Assembly (NCBI GenBank): GCA_039918235.1
Contig: JBDSHZ010000083.1
Location: forward strand, 3,820-67,819
Length of the DNA: 64,000 nucleotides
Direction: 5' to 3'
From: Pseudopedobacter sp039918235
Lineage (GTDB): Bacteria; Bacteroidota; Bacteroidia; Sphingobacteriales; Sphingobacteriaceae
Made by a program: the position numbers and the translations under genes. Under the pieces are notes generated by a model, which was not told where the DNA came from, did no database searches, and saw only the letters and a program-made list of their open reading frames with translations. This document shows positions 49,684-58,820 of the stretch, in pieces; positions within the stretch are counted from its first letter, which is position 1; each line of letters opens with the position of its first letter.

Positions 49684-52437
49684 TTATTTCTTTTCTGAAA
49701 TAGATTTCAAGTATTGTTGTACTGCGTTTCTATCTGTAAGCAGTTTCAAATTAGTTTCCGAAATCACAAATTGCTTGTAATTGTTGGTTAAACCTTCCAT
49801 AATTTCAGGAAGACTTCCGTTTAGCTCATCTGCCACTTTTTGCACTTCTTCTATACTATAGAAATCTCCACTCACAATTACAAATTTATCCTCCTGCCCA
49901 ACTATCCTAATCAATAACTTTATTGTGGCAGGGTCAAATTTAGAATAAAAATACTGAGACAGCTTAGAAAAAGGTTGTGCAATATTTGTTTTTGGATCAG
50001 TAATGTCAATCACTATCATGTGTCTCTGTCTAAGATTATTGCTAAAAACAATTCCCTTAGGCTTTTCATATACAATTTCAACAATTACTCCTTGTTTTTT
50101 TTCTGGTAAGACAGGATCTAATTTTACAATTGGCGATGGTATCTTCTTAACCTCAGTAAGCGATTTCTCCTCTTGTTTTGCCTTAGGAATAATTAAAATC
50201 TCTTTCCCGCTGATGATATCTCCATTTTCGTCATCAGTAACCAAAGCAGTAGGCCTTCTGTCAAAAACCACTCTGTTATTAGCAATAAAATCTATCTGTT
50301 GCTTCACTATTGGGGTAATGTCTGAATCATCAGGATAAGTGCTTACAATACCGTTTAAGCTGGCTAAAAAAGCAGGAACTTTTTCAGTGTTACCTATTGC
50401 AAGTGCTTCTAGGTAAGCAACCTGAGGATCCAATTTCCTAAACGAACCTAAATTTGTCCTTAAAGAATTGATTTCTTGTAACACCTCAGGATATTTCTTC
50501 TGAAGGTAAAGATCATAAACCTGTGCATACTTCGCCTTTACAATCCCGTCCAAACGGTCCTCTTCTTTCCCGTAATTAGGATCGGATATGGTTTTGGCGT
50601 AAATAGAATTAGGAAATTTTTGAAGCAATTGATTTTTATTACTTTCTGACCTTGCCGGATCAATGTTTTCTAACAACCTGTACAATTGATAATAAATGCT
50701 TGAAGCATTGGCATTATCAGGGTAATTCAGGACTATTGCTTCCAAAGCTTCTGCAGCTTCTGCATTATCTTTTAATACATCTTTATAAAAAATGGCAATC
50801 TCATAAAGTGCATTTGCAATCTTATCGTTTGCCAATTGCTTTGAGGCAGGATTAAACGGGATGTTTTTTAAATATGCTATTTTTAAAGAATCTCGGGTTA
50901 TAGGGTTCTCTAACAAGGATAAGATTTTGGCTTTGTCAATTCCATCTACAGGAACAGCGTTTTTGTTGGCATCTGAAATTAAATTTGTTGAACTCACTCT
51001 CCAATTATCACTCAACTTACGGTTACCCCATTTCTTTTTAAATTCCAACAAACCTTGAGTTAAAGCAGCATTGTTATAGAAATAGAAACTACTCCCGCTT
51101 TTATTGGCTTCAGAGAAATCTGAAATGCTCCCTAACTGATTACTAGCTAAGGATTGTTCTTGTAAGTTAGCAAGTTCTTGTTCCTTATAATACTGTAAAA
51201 ACTGGTCATCCAATTCTTTATCAGATAAATCTGCGTTCATTAACAGTTTTTTCTGTTGCTCAATAATTATTAATCTATCTGCCAAATATTGTAGATTATT
51301 TGCTTTTACCGCTATGCTTTTATAATTAGGATAGTTTTTTGGTAAATACTGCAAAGTGCTATCATAATATAGCTGGGCTTGGGTATAGTTTTTTAAATCT
51401 TCAAAATTAATTTCAGCCAGCTTCAAATAACTCAATCCTTTTTGTTTAGCTGTACTTGGGACTGTATGGGCAGCATTCTGATAAAATTCAGTTGATTTAT
51501 CAAGATTCTTTTGCTCACGATAGGTATTTGCAATCTCAAAATAAATCTGTTCTTTAAATTCTTCGTTTTTATCTTCCTTTAAAAGTCGTTTTAAAGTAGC
51601 TAGTTTATCAAACTGTTTGCCTTGTTGGCCTTCTGAAATCCTAATTCTTGAAAGGTTAGCATTAAAAGACATGTCAAAAGCAGCATTACTTTTGGCAATT
51701 TTATCATAATTGTTATAAGCATTGTCTTGCTCACCGTTTGTTTCCTGCAGCTGAGCTAAAATATATCTCCACCTAGTTTTATTCTTTTTATTTTTTGTCT
51801 CCTCTATTGCGATCTCTAATGCAGCAATTGCCCCTTTCACATCATTTTTACTTAAGGCAATTTGAGCTTTAGAAGCGGCCAATTGATCTTTATAATATTT
51901 ATAATTCAGGGAAGTGGCTAAACCAAGTACAGAATCTGCTTCTGATAAGTTATTCAAGGCAAAATCGCTTTTTACCTGCCCTAAATAAGCCAGCAATTTA
52001 TTCTTTTTCTCTTCCGGAAAAGTGATACCTACGTAACTGTAATACTCAACTGCATTGTAAAAATCGCCTTTTAAGTACTCAGCATCTGCTAAAAGCAAGT
52101 AAGAATCATCTAACCAATTGCTTTCATATTTTTCAAGTGCAATGGTGTTGGCTTTTTTGATTACCTCATTCAGCTTCTCGGTTTCATTACCTGATGACTG
52201 CTCCTCCGGCAAGGGAAATATGGCTAATAACTGACTGAAATCATCATCATAAGAACTGCTAATGTTCTTTTCGCTTTCTTCCAAAAGTGCTCTAGCATTA
52301 AAATATATATTATAATGAGCCGTTAAATTTTTCATTGCGCTTACTTTTGTACCATCCTTTCTAATAGAACAGCTACAAATGATTAAACAGACAATAAAAA
52401 CAAAAAGAAATCGGTTTTGGCGGTTATAAAACTTCAA
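49684..52437 (-). CDS. SprE/PorW-like TPR lipoprotein
   Basis: A 917-residue TPR-repeat lipoprotein. The N-terminus MKFYNRQNRFLFVFIVCLII ends in the lipobox CSCS. The block TAHYNIYFNARALLEESEKN, many TPR-like helical pairs (for example DDSYLLLADAEYLKGDFYNA and ALYEIAIFYKDVLKD) and length match SprE of Flavobacterium johnsoniae and PorW of Porphyromonas, which connect the T9SS to the cell surface. The C-terminal 200 residues are a separate domain containing LRQRHMIVIDITDPKTN. Identification is by pattern, so I leave out a symbol. It is divergent from the M23 gene. Confidence 0.82.
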   Translation of the reverse strand: MKFYNRQNRFLFVFIVCLIICSCSIRKDGTKVSAMKNLTAHYNIYFNARALLEESEKNISSSYDDDFSQLLAIFPLPEEQSSGNETEKLNEVIKKANTIALEKYESNWLDDSYLLLADAEYLKGDFYNAVEYYSYVGITFPEEKKNKLLAYLGQVKSDFALNNLSEADSVLGLATSLNYKYYKDQLAASKAQIALSKNDVKGAIAALEIAIEETKNKKNKTRWRYILAQLQETNGEQDNAYNNYDKIAKSNAAFDMSFNANLSRIRISEGQQGKQFDKLATLKRLLKEDKNEEFKEQIYFEIANTYREQKNLDKSTEFYQNAAHTVPSTAKQKGLSYLKLAEINFEDLKNYTQAQLYYDSTLQYLPKNYPNYKSIAVKANNLQYLADRLIIIEQQKKLLMNADLSDKELDDQFLQYYKEQELANLQEQSLASNQLGSISDFSEANKSGSSFYFYNNAALTQGLLEFKKKWGNRKLSDNWRVSSTNLISDANKNAVPVDGIDKAKILSLLENPITRDSLKIAYLKNIPFNPASKQLANDKIANALYEIAIFYKDVLKDNAEAAEALEAIVLNYPDNANASSIYYQLYRLLENIDPARSESNKNQLLQKFPNSIYAKTISDPNYGKEEDRLDGIVKAKYAQVYDLYLQKKYPEVLQEINSLRTNLGSFRKLDPQVAYLEALAIGNTEKVPAFLASLNGIVSTYPDDSDITPIVKQQIDFIANNRVVFDRRPTALVTDDENGDIISGKEILIIPKAKQEEKSLTEVKKIPSPIVKLDPVLPEKKQGVIVEIVYEKPKGIVFSNNLRQRHMIVIDITDPKTNIAQPFSKLSQYFYSKFDPATIKLLIRIVGQEDKFVIVSGDFYSIEEVQKVADELNGSLPEIMEGLTNNYKQFVISETNLKLLTDRNAVQQYLKSISEKK

Positions 52438-52540
52438 TACTTTATATTTAGATGATTGAATTTAATAAGGACAAAATTATTTTATATTGCCGATATTCTG
52501 GAAATAAAGATATTAAATACCCTAAGATTTTTTGACAAGA

Positions 52541-53404
52541 ATGAGTAAAAGAAAAAAACTCATAGATAAATTAAAAGAAAAATATAAGCTGGTCATTCTT
52601 AATGACGATACTTTTGAGGAAAAAGCATCATTTAATGCCTCTCTTTGGTATCTCATCATTGGAACACTGGCTTTTGCTATTTTATTGATTTTTCTTACCA
52701 TTACGGCAATAAGATATACTCCTTTAAAGGAATATATTATTGGCTTTACAGATCCTGGTTCAAAAAAGGAAATGATTGATGCTTATGGGAAGATAGATTC
52801 ACTAGAACAGATTTCCAAAGCGAATGACCTTTACCTCACCAATCTTAAAAATGTAATTAACGGAGACATTACTGAAGCCAAATCTATAAAACCAAAAGAC
52901 GATTCTAAAGCTACCGACAGTATTAAACTTAACCAAAAAATTTCTTCAGAGGAAAAGGAATTAAGAAAACTGATTGAATCTGAAGGGAAATTTGATTTAA
53001 ATGCCGAAGAGGAAAAAGACAAATCAGGGATTGCTTCTTACGCATTTTTTAGTCCTTTGAGAGGAAAAGTAACCGATTCCTTTGACTCGCAAAAACAGCA
53101 TTACGGTGTTGATATTGCAACCAGAAGAAATGAAAATATAAAAGCAACATTAGACGGAACAGTGATGTTTTCTAATTTCACCCCAGAAACTGGATATGTA
53201 ATTGGGCTACAACATGGCAATAATTTAATCTCTTTTTATAAGCACTGTTCTGTTTTATTAAAAAAAACTGGTAGTTTCGTGAGAGCTGGAGAAGTAATAG
53301 CTGTTGTGGGCGACACTGGAGAGTATTCAACCGGTCCACATTTGCATTTTGAACTTTGGTTTAACGGCACACCAGTTAACCCACAAAACTATATGACCTT
53401 TTAA
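52541..53404 (+). CDS. Membrane-anchored M23 family metallopeptidase
   Basis: A 287-residue protein with a short cytoplasmic N-terminus, one membrane helix (LIIGTLAFAILLIFLTITAI), a coiled linker and a C-terminal lysostaphin-type M23 domain. Zinc ligands are seen as HYGVDIA (HxxxD) and HLHFELW (HxH). It probably cuts peptidoglycan cross-links or regulates other hydrolases. The ATG at 52541 (MSKRKK) is chosen over a TTG at 52532. It is followed 11 bases later by a bactofilin gene, a common pairing in which the bactofilin positions the peptidase. Confidence 0.9.
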   Translation: MSKRKKLIDKLKEKYKLVILNDDTFEEKASFNASLWYLIIGTLAFAILLIFLTITAIRYTPLKEYIIGFTDPGSKKEMIDAYGKIDSLEQISKANDLYLTNLKNVINGDITEAKSIKPKDDSKATDSIKLNQKISSEEKELRKLIESEGKFDLNAEEEKDKSGIASYAFFSPLRGKVTDSFDSQKQHYGVDIATRRNENIKATLDGTVMFSNFTPETGYVIGLQHGNNLISFYKHCSVLLKKTGSFVRAGEVIAVVGDTGEYSTGPHLHFELWFNGTPVNPQNYMTF

Positions 53405-53415
53405 ACCTTAATAAA

Positions 53416-53856
53416 ATGTTTAGCAGAAAAAAAGAAACCGCTTTAGATGGAGAATTAAAAGCAGGTTCCATAAATATTATAGGAATAGGAACAGAAATTA
53501 CCGGTGATTTAAATACTAAGGGAGATATCAGAATTGATGGTAGGATTACTGGAAATGTAAAATCTAAAGCCAAAGTAGTTATTGGATCAACTGGTGAAAT
53601 CATAGGAGATATCATTGCTGAAAGTGCGGAGATTTCAGGAAAAGTGATTGGTGATATACAAACCTCAGAATTACTATTTTTAAAAGTCACTGCAAACGTT
53701 GTTGGTGACATTTCATCTAATAAATTGGTAGTAGAAAACGGGGCAAATCTATCTGGCCATTGCCAAACAGGCGTTTCTCAAACCAAATCTATTCTAAAAA
53801 ATTCATTTGATGGAAGAGAAGAACTCCTCGGAAAAAGAGAAATTATCAGCGCCTAA
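53416..53856 (+). CDS. Bactofilin (polymer-forming cytoskeletal protein)
   Basis: A 146-residue bactofilin, a beta-helical protein that polymerises without nucleotide and localises cell-wall enzymes. The repeating pattern of short Gly/Asp/Ile strands is clear: NIIGIGTEITGDLNTKG, IRIDGRITGNV, AKVVIGSTGEIIGDI, and AEISGKVIGDIQ. The N-terminus is basic and Met-Phe-rich. Its last codons overlap the start of atpZ by 47 bases, so the M23-bactofilin pair and the atp operon are physically joined. Partner is the M23 peptidase next to it. Confidence 0.92.
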   Translation: MFSRKKETALDGELKAGSINIIGIGTEITGDLNTKGDIRIDGRITGNVKSKAKVVIGSTGEIIGDIIAESAEISGKVIGDIQTSELLFLKVTANVVGDISSNKLVVENGANLSGHCQTGVSQTKSILKNSFDGREELLGKREIISA

Positions 53857-54034
53857 TAGCTATATAAAATATTCGAGCTTAGGTTTTCAAATGATTGCTA
53901 TCATTGGCATGTTTACTTTTGCGGGCTATAAGATTGATGAGTATAACCAATCTAAAAACCCAATATTTACTGCTTTATTAAGCTTATTTGGCGTAATCAT
54001 AGCCTTATACACTATATTTAGAGCTTTAAAATAA
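53810..54034 (+). CDS. AtpZ/AtpI family protein
   Basis: A 74-residue protein with two membrane helices (GFQMIAIIGMFTFAGYKI and TALLSLFGVIIALYTIFRA). AtpZ/AtpI-type proteins at the head of atp operons aid assembly of the F0 ring or divalent cation supply. The ATG at 53810 (MEEKNSSEKEK) is preferred to the TTG just before it. It overlaps the end of the bactofilin gene, showing translational coupling across a change of function. Confidence 0.82.
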   Translation: MEEKNSSEKEKLSAPNSYIKYSSLGFQMIAIIGMFTFAGYKIDEYNQSKNPIFTALLSLFGVIIALYTIFRALK

Positions 54035-54040
54035 TTTGCT

Positions 54041-54430
54041 TTGGGTTTTACAAAATTCTTCCTTTACTTTTTTTTATTAGTGATCATCTCCAGTTTATCA
54101 TTTTGGAGCATAGACCATTTTCTCTTTTCTCAAACAGTCTTAATCCCCTATTTCTGGCTAGTATTTGGCTTTATGGCAACCATCACTTTGCTGGTTTACT
54201 TAATTTCTGTGTGGGGATTAAAAATTGGAGGCGATTATCAGAGCCATATCTTATTGGCTTCCATTACAATACGACTTCTATTAAGTATGGTATTTATCCT
54301 TATTTATACCCAAAAAGTTCGTGTAGACAGCATATTATTCATCACCAATTTTTTTTCTGTTTATTTATTATTCACGGTCTTTGAAATTTATTGTTTGTTA
54401 CGTAACTTGCGCCACCAAATCAAGAAGTAA
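54041..54430 (+). CDS. Small membrane protein of the atp operon (AtpI-like)
   Basis: A 129-residue protein with about four membrane helices, hydrophobic throughout and ending in a basic tail (NLRHQIKK). It sits between atpZ and atpB, where an AtpI-like subunit lies in many Bacteroidota. The only plausible start is TTG at 54041 (GFTKFFLYFF follows); the next in-frame ATG is 45 codons on and would lose a membrane helix. Family membership rests on position and topology, not on motifs. Confidence 0.65.
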   Translation: MGFTKFFLYFFLLVIISSLSFWSIDHFLFSQTVLIPYFWLVFGFMATITLLVYLISVWGLKIGGDYQSHILLASITIRLLLSMVFILIYTQKVRVDSILFITNFFSVYLLFTVFEIYCLLRNLRHQIKK

Positions 54431-54444
54431 AAAACACGTAATAA

Positions 54445-55548
54445 ATGGATTTTAGCCACATTTTAAATTTTAAAAATTCCTCTTTAAAGGGTGTATTCGC
54501 TCTTTTTATCTTATTTTTATCATTTAGTGCTTTTGCAAAACAGGAAAATGAGGTTGAAAAAGTGGAAGAAGCCATTGAGCATAAAGTTGAGCATGCAGCG
54601 AAAAAATTCGATCCTACTACTACCATTTTAGAACATATTGGAGATTCACATAGCTTTCATCTTTGGGGCCATACGGCTATGCCTTTACCTGTAATTTTAA
54701 TTACACCCACTGGCTTAGATGTGTTTTCATCATCAAATTTGATGGATGAACACCATGAGCCAGTTGCTTTCACTAGCAAGTACACTTATTTAAATGAAGA
54801 GGAACATATTAAAATTTTAGGTGCTGATGGGAAAATAGATGAAGAACTTACTGACAAAGTTTATGACTTCTCTATCACTAAAAATGTGTTTGCATTATTC
54901 TTATCTGTGATTTTGATTTTAATCATTTTCTTAAGTACAGCTGGCGCATACAAAAAAACAGTAAATAAAGCACCAAGGGGATTACAATCTTGGTTAGAGC
55001 CTTTAATTGTTTTCATTAGAGATGATATTGCCAGACCAAATATTGGATATAAATATGAAAAGTTTATGCCTTTATTATTGACTATTTTCTTTTTCATTTG
55101 GATTAATAATTTGTTGGGATTGATTCCTATTTTCCCAGGAGGTGCAAACGTAACAGGTAACATTGCCATTACTATGGTTTTAGCTGTTATTGTTTTAATA
55201 GTAGTAAACGTAAATGGTAACAAATACTACTGGGGACATATTTTTAAACCAGATGTTCCATTTTGGTTATTGCCAATTATGTGGGTGGTTGAAATCATCG
55301 GTATCATTTCTAAGCCATTTGCATTAATGATCCGTTTGTTTGCCAATATTACGGCAGGTCACATTATTGTATTGAGCTTAATCTCTTTAATATTCATATT
55401 TGAAACCATTGCAATTGCACCTGTATCGGTAGCTTTTGTAATTTTTATGGATGTTCTGGAACTTTTGGTTGCATTTTTACAAGCTTTCATCTTTACTATG
55501 CTTACGGCATTGTTTATAGGTACAGCTGTAGAAGAGCACCATCATTAA
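54445..55548 (+). CDS. atpB: F0F1 ATP synthase subunit a
   Basis: The stator subunit that guides protons to the c-ring. The 367-residue protein has an N-terminal signal-like segment (LFILFLSFSAFAK) and a hydrophilic 130-residue extension rich in Glu and His, longer than the E. coli subunit, a feature of Bacteroidota. The membrane part contains the essential Arg in LMIRLFANITAGHIIV and a conserved GTAVEEHHH end. First large gene of the F0 part. A hairpin lies between it and atpE. Confidence 0.95.
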   Translation: MDFSHILNFKNSSLKGVFALFILFLSFSAFAKQENEVEKVEEAIEHKVEHAAKKFDPTTTILEHIGDSHSFHLWGHTAMPLPVILITPTGLDVFSSSNLMDEHHEPVAFTSKYTYLNEEEHIKILGADGKIDEELTDKVYDFSITKNVFALFLSVILILIIFLSTAGAYKKTVNKAPRGLQSWLEPLIVFIRDDIARPNIGYKYEKFMPLLLTIFFFIWINNLLGLIPIFPGGANVTGNIAITMVLAVIVLIVVNVNGNKYYWGHIFKPDVPFWLLPIMWVVEIIGIISKPFALMIRLFANITAGHIIVLSLISLIFIFETIAIAPVSVAFVIFMDVLELLVAFLQAFIFTMLTALFIGTAVEEHHH

Positions 55549-55555
55549 AAAGAAA

Positions 55556-55592
55556 AAAGAGTAAAGATTCAAGACATTGAAAATTACTCTCT
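55556..55592 (+). other. Hairpin before atpE
   Basis: AGAGTAA (55558-55564) pairs with TTACTCT (55585-55591) in the 92-base gap before atpE. There is no T tract; it could stabilise the downstream mRNA or mark a processing site that favours atpE. Confidence 0.35.
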
Positions 55593-55640
55593 TAAAAAAA
55601 GAAACATTTTGTTTAACAATCATATATTAAAATTACAGTT

Positions 55641-55865
55641 ATGGTAGGTTCAATCGCTGCAATTGGTGCAGGTTTAGCAGTTATCGGTGCAGGTATCGGT
55701 ATTGGTCAAGTTGGTGGTAAAGCAATGGAAGGTATTGCTCGTCAGCCTGAGGCTGCTTCAAAAATTCAAACTGCAATGATCATTGCTGCAGCACTTGTTG
55801 AAGGTGTTGCTTTATTCGCAGTGGTAGTTGCACTTTTAGGAAACAATCCTCCTGTTGCAGTTTAA
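55641..55865 (+). CDS. atpE: F0F1 ATP synthase subunit c
   Basis: The proton-carrying ring subunit: 74 residues in two membrane helices joined by a polar loop (GGKAMEGIARQPEAASKIQ, with ARQP). The essential carboxylate is Glu in ALVEGVALF. Helix 1 has IGQVGG, but the residue after the Glu is Gly, so the full sodium-binding set (Q...ES/T) is not present and protons are the expected ion. A strong terminator-like hairpin follows directly. Confidence 0.96.
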   Translation: MVGSIAAIGAGLAVIGAGIGIGQVGGKAMEGIARQPEAASKIQTAMIIAAALVEGVALFAVVVALLGNNPPVAV

Positions 55866-55885
55866 CAGTCGGATTTCCGAAATTA

Positions 55886-55926
55886 AGTCAGAAATACAGC
55901 GATTGGCTGTATTTCTGATTTTTTAA
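55886..55926 (+). terminator. Terminator-like hairpin between atpE and atpF
   Basis: TCAGAAATACAGC (55888-55900) pairs perfectly with GCTGTATTTCTGA (55906-55918) across GATTG, then six T. It looks like an intrinsic terminator placed after the gene whose product is needed in most copies. Some read-through must reach atpF. Confidence 0.75.
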
Positions 55927-55957
55927 ATTGATTTAATAACAATAGATATACAATACA

Positions 55958-56452
55958 ATGGATTTAGTAACCCCAAGTATCGGTTTAGTTTTTTGGACAA
56001 GTATTTCTTTCCTATTGCTTTTCTTCATTCTGAAAAAAGCAGCATGGAAACCTATGTTAGGCGCCATACATGAACGTGAGCGATCAATTGAAGATGCTTT
56101 GAACAAAGCTGATTTGGCCAGAGAAGAGATGGCCCGTTTATCTACCGAGAACGAAGCTTTATTGAAGCAAGCTAGAGTTGAGCGTGACGCCATTTTAAAA
56201 GAAGCTAAAGAATTAAAAGATCAGATTGTTGCTGAGGCCAAAAAATCTGCACAGGAAGAAGGTGCTAAACTGATTGAAAAAGCTAAAGTAGAAATCAATA
56301 ACCAAAAGGTTGCTGCCTTAGACGAAGTTAAAAATCAAGTGGCCGCCCTTTCTTTAGCTATTGCGGAGAAAGTATTGCGCAAGCAGTTTGATGATAAACA
56401 AAAACAAGATGCTTTAATAAGCGACTTGTTGAAAGATGTGAAGTTAAATTAG
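55958..56452 (+). CDS. atpF: F0F1 ATP synthase subunit b
   Basis: The peripheral stalk: 164 residues with one N-terminal membrane helix (LVFWTSISFLLLFFIL) and a long charged helix rich in Lys, Glu and Ala that dimerises (KKAAWKPMLGAIHERERSIE and onward). Length and pattern are normal. It follows atpE after a terminator-like hairpin. Confidence 0.94.
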   Translation: MDLVTPSIGLVFWTSISFLLLFFILKKAAWKPMLGAIHERERSIEDALNKADLAREEMARLSTENEALLKQARVERDAILKEAKELKDQIVAEAKKSAQEEGAKLIEKAKVEINNQKVAALDEVKNQVAALSLAIAEKVLRKQFDDKQKQDALISDLLKDVKLN

Positions 56453-56455
56453 TAA

Positions 56456-56545
56456 TCAGTTGGCGGTTGTAAGTTGCCAGTTGAGAGTCAGGCGTAATTT
56501 GCTGATCAAAAACTGGAAACTGGAAACTGGAAACTAAACACTGAA
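56456..56545. repeat. Word repeat between atpF and atpH
   Basis: AGTTGGCGGTTGTAAGTTGCC and GGAAACT repeated three times (56517-56536) occupy this gap. The words match the repeat at 27735-27830. No coding signal was seen. Confidence 0.6.
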
Positions 56546-56550
56546 AAAAA

Positions 56551-57099
56551 ATGTCAGAAATAAAAGTAGCATCGAGATACGCAAAGTCACTAATGGATTT
56601 GGCTTTAGAGCAAAAAGCTTTAGAGGAGATTAAAGTAGACATGCAACTTTTTGTAAATACGCTTAGAGCAAATTCTGAATTGCAAGCGGTGGTAAAGAAT
56701 CCAATTATTCCTTTGGGAAAGAAAAATGCGATTTTAAAAGCTATTTTCGGGGAAAAAATTCATACTGTAACTGCTGCGTTTTTAAAGATTGTAGTGGATA
56801 AAGGTAGAGCAGAAATTATTTACGGCACCGCTAAAGAATTTTTAAACCAATATAACCAATACAAAAATATTGTCACCGCAAAAATTGTTTCTGCCGTTGC
56901 ATTAAATGACAACGCAAGAGCGGAAATCATGAGCAAAGTGAAAGCAGTAACTGGTGGTGAGGTGATTTTAAAAGAAACTGTTGATGCTGATTTAATCGGT
57001 GGATTTATTTTAACAGTTGGCGATAAACAGTTTGACAGTAGTATTGCCACTAGCTTAAGCAGAGTAAAAAAAGAATTTACCCAAAAGGTAATTGCTTAG
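56551..57099 (+). CDS. atpH: F0F1 ATP synthase subunit delta
   Basis: Links the F1 head to the peripheral stalk. The 182-residue protein has the family pattern: VASRYAKSLMDLALEQKALE at the N-terminus, a helical bundle and the C-terminal block GGFILTVGDKQFDSSIATSL. It follows atpF after a repeat-filled gap of about 98 bases and precedes atpA after 74 bases with a palindrome. Confidence 0.94.
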   Translation: MSEIKVASRYAKSLMDLALEQKALEEIKVDMQLFVNTLRANSELQAVVKNPIIPLGKKNAILKAIFGEKIHTVTAAFLKIVVDKGRAEIIYGTAKEFLNQYNQYKNIVTAKIVSAVALNDNARAEIMSKVKAVTGGEVILKETVDADLIGGFILTVGDKQFDSSIATSLSRVKKEFTQKVIA

Positions 57100-57173
57100 T
57101 TTATAACAGGATTTAAATAGACACAGTTCGCCAGCTGGCGGATTTAAAAAAATTAAATAATAAATAAAATAAG
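57100..57173. repeat. Palindromic repeat between atpH and atpA
   Basis: CGCCAGCTGGCG (57129-57140) is a perfect 12-base palindrome in otherwise AT-rich DNA. It resembles another interspersed palindrome family of these genomes. No T tract or gene is present. Confidence 0.55.
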
Positions 57174-58754
57174 ATGGTAGAGGTAAGACCAGATGAAGTT
57201 TCGGCGATTTTACGTCAGCAATTATCAGGCTTTAAGTCAGAAACTGAATTAGAAGAGGTAGGTACAGTACTCCAAGTGGGTGACGGTATTGCCCGTGTTT
57301 ATGGTTTAACTAAAGTACAAGCTGGAGAGCTGGTTGAATTTGAATCAGGCTTACAAGGGATTGTACTGAACTTGGAAGAAGACAACGTGGGTGTGGTATT
57401 GTTGGGACAATCTGACGAGATTAAAGAAGGTGATACCATTAAACGTACTAAACGTATTGCATCTATCAATGTAGGTGAAGGGATGTGTGGCCGTGTGGTG
57501 AACACTTTGGGACAACCTATTGATGGTAAAGGACCAATTGCTGGTACAACTTACGAAATGCCTTTGGAGCGTAAAGCACCAGGTGTTATTTACCGTCAGC
57601 CAGTTACTGAGCCATTACAAACTGGTATCAAAGCTATTGATGCAATGATTCCGATTGGACGTGGACAGCGTGAGCTGGTTATTGGTGACCGTCAAACAGG
57701 TAAGTCTGCCGTTTGTATCGATACCATTATCAATCAGAAAGAATTTTATGATGCAGGCCAGCCTGTATTCTGTATATATGTTGCCATTGGGCAAAAAGCA
57801 AGTACTGTTGCTAACGTTTTAAAAGCGTTGGAAGAAAAAGGAGCAATGGCTTATACCGTTATTGTTGCTGCTTCCGCTGCAGAACCTGCTCCAATGCAGT
57901 TTTACGCTCCGTTTGCTGGAGCTGCAATTGGTGAGTTTTTCCGTGATACAGGAAGACCTGCTTTAATTGTTTTTGATGATTTATCTAAACAAGCAGTTGC
58001 TTACCGCGAGGTTTCTTTATTATTGAAACGCCCTCCAGGACGTGAAGCTTACCCAGGTGATGTTTTTTATCTACACAGTCGTTTATTAGAAAGAGCTGCA
58101 AAAATTAACCAGAATGATTCAATTGCGCAAGCAATGAATGATTTGCCAGAGTCTATTAGAGGTATTGTAAAAGGTGGTGGTTCTTTAACTGCATTGCCAA
58201 TTATCGAAACACAAGCTGGTGACGTTTCTGCTTATATCCCAACTAACGTAATTTCTATTACTGATGGTCAGATATTCTTAGAATCTAATTTGTTTAATGC
58301 AGGTGTACGTCCGGCTATTAACGTAGGTATTTCAGTATCTCGTGTAGGTGGTAACGCTCAAATTAAATCAATGAAGAAAGTTGCCGGTACCTTAAAATTA
58401 GACCAAGCAAGTTACCGTGAATTAGAGGCTTTCTCAAAATTCGGTTCTGATTTAGATGCATCAACAAAATTGGTTTTGGATAAAGGTGCAAGAAACGTAG
58501 AGATTTTAAAGCAAGGTCAGTACTCTCCTGTTACAGTAGAAAAGCAGGTTGCAATTGTTTATGCAGGTGTTAAAAACCTAATGAGAAATGTACCTGTAAA
58601 TAAAATAAGAGAATTTGAATCAGAATATACTACACAATTAGAGCAACGTCATCCAGAAGTTTTAGCTGCCTTAAAAGCAGGTAAATTTGATGACAGCTTA
58701 ACAAGTGTGCTAGAAACTGTAGCGAAGGAATTATCTGATAAATATATTAAGTAG
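57174..58754 (+). CDS. atpA: F0F1 ATP synthase subunit alpha
   Basis: The regulatory nucleotide-binding subunit of F1. The 526-residue protein has the P-loop GDRQTGKSA near residue 172, a beta-barrel N-terminus, ALIVFDDLSKQAVAYRE (Walker B region) near 265, and the C-terminal helical domain. It is the longest gene of the operon and of normal length. An 18-bp inverted repeat follows before atpG. Confidence 0.97.
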   Translation: MVEVRPDEVSAILRQQLSGFKSETELEEVGTVLQVGDGIARVYGLTKVQAGELVEFESGLQGIVLNLEEDNVGVVLLGQSDEIKEGDTIKRTKRIASINVGEGMCGRVVNTLGQPIDGKGPIAGTTYEMPLERKAPGVIYRQPVTEPLQTGIKAIDAMIPIGRGQRELVIGDRQTGKSAVCIDTIINQKEFYDAGQPVFCIYVAIGQKASTVANVLKALEEKGAMAYTVIVAASAAEPAPMQFYAPFAGAAIGEFFRDTGRPALIVFDDLSKQAVAYREVSLLLKRPPGREAYPGDVFYLHSRLLERAAKINQNDSIAQAMNDLPESIRGIVKGGGSLTALPIIETQAGDVSAYIPTNVISITDGQIFLESNLFNAGVRPAINVGISVSRVGGNAQIKSMKKVAGTLKLDQASYRELEAFSKFGSDLDASTKLVLDKGARNVEILKQGQYSPVTVEKQVAIVYAGVKNLMRNVPVNKIREFESEYTTQLEQRHPEVLAALKAGKFDDSLTSVLETVAKELSDKYIK

Positions 58755-58759
58755 CAAGA

Positions 58760-58818
58760 CAAAAGTATCAAGTATCAAGACCTTATAAGCGTCTTGATAC
58801 TTGATACTCGATACTAAA
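58760..58818. repeat. 18-bp perfect inverted repeat between atpA and atpG
   Basis: AGTATCAAGTATCAAGAC and GTCTTGATACTTGATACT are exact complements 9 bases apart. Further TATC words flank them (TCGATACT). It is a long hairpin in the atp mRNA without a T tract, so it is not a terminator. Confidence 0.7.
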
Positions 58819-58820
58819 AA

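Noticed and set aside
58760..58818. The 18-bp inverted repeat between atpA and atpG as a terminator
   Set aside because: No run of T follows, and atpG must be expressed with atpA.
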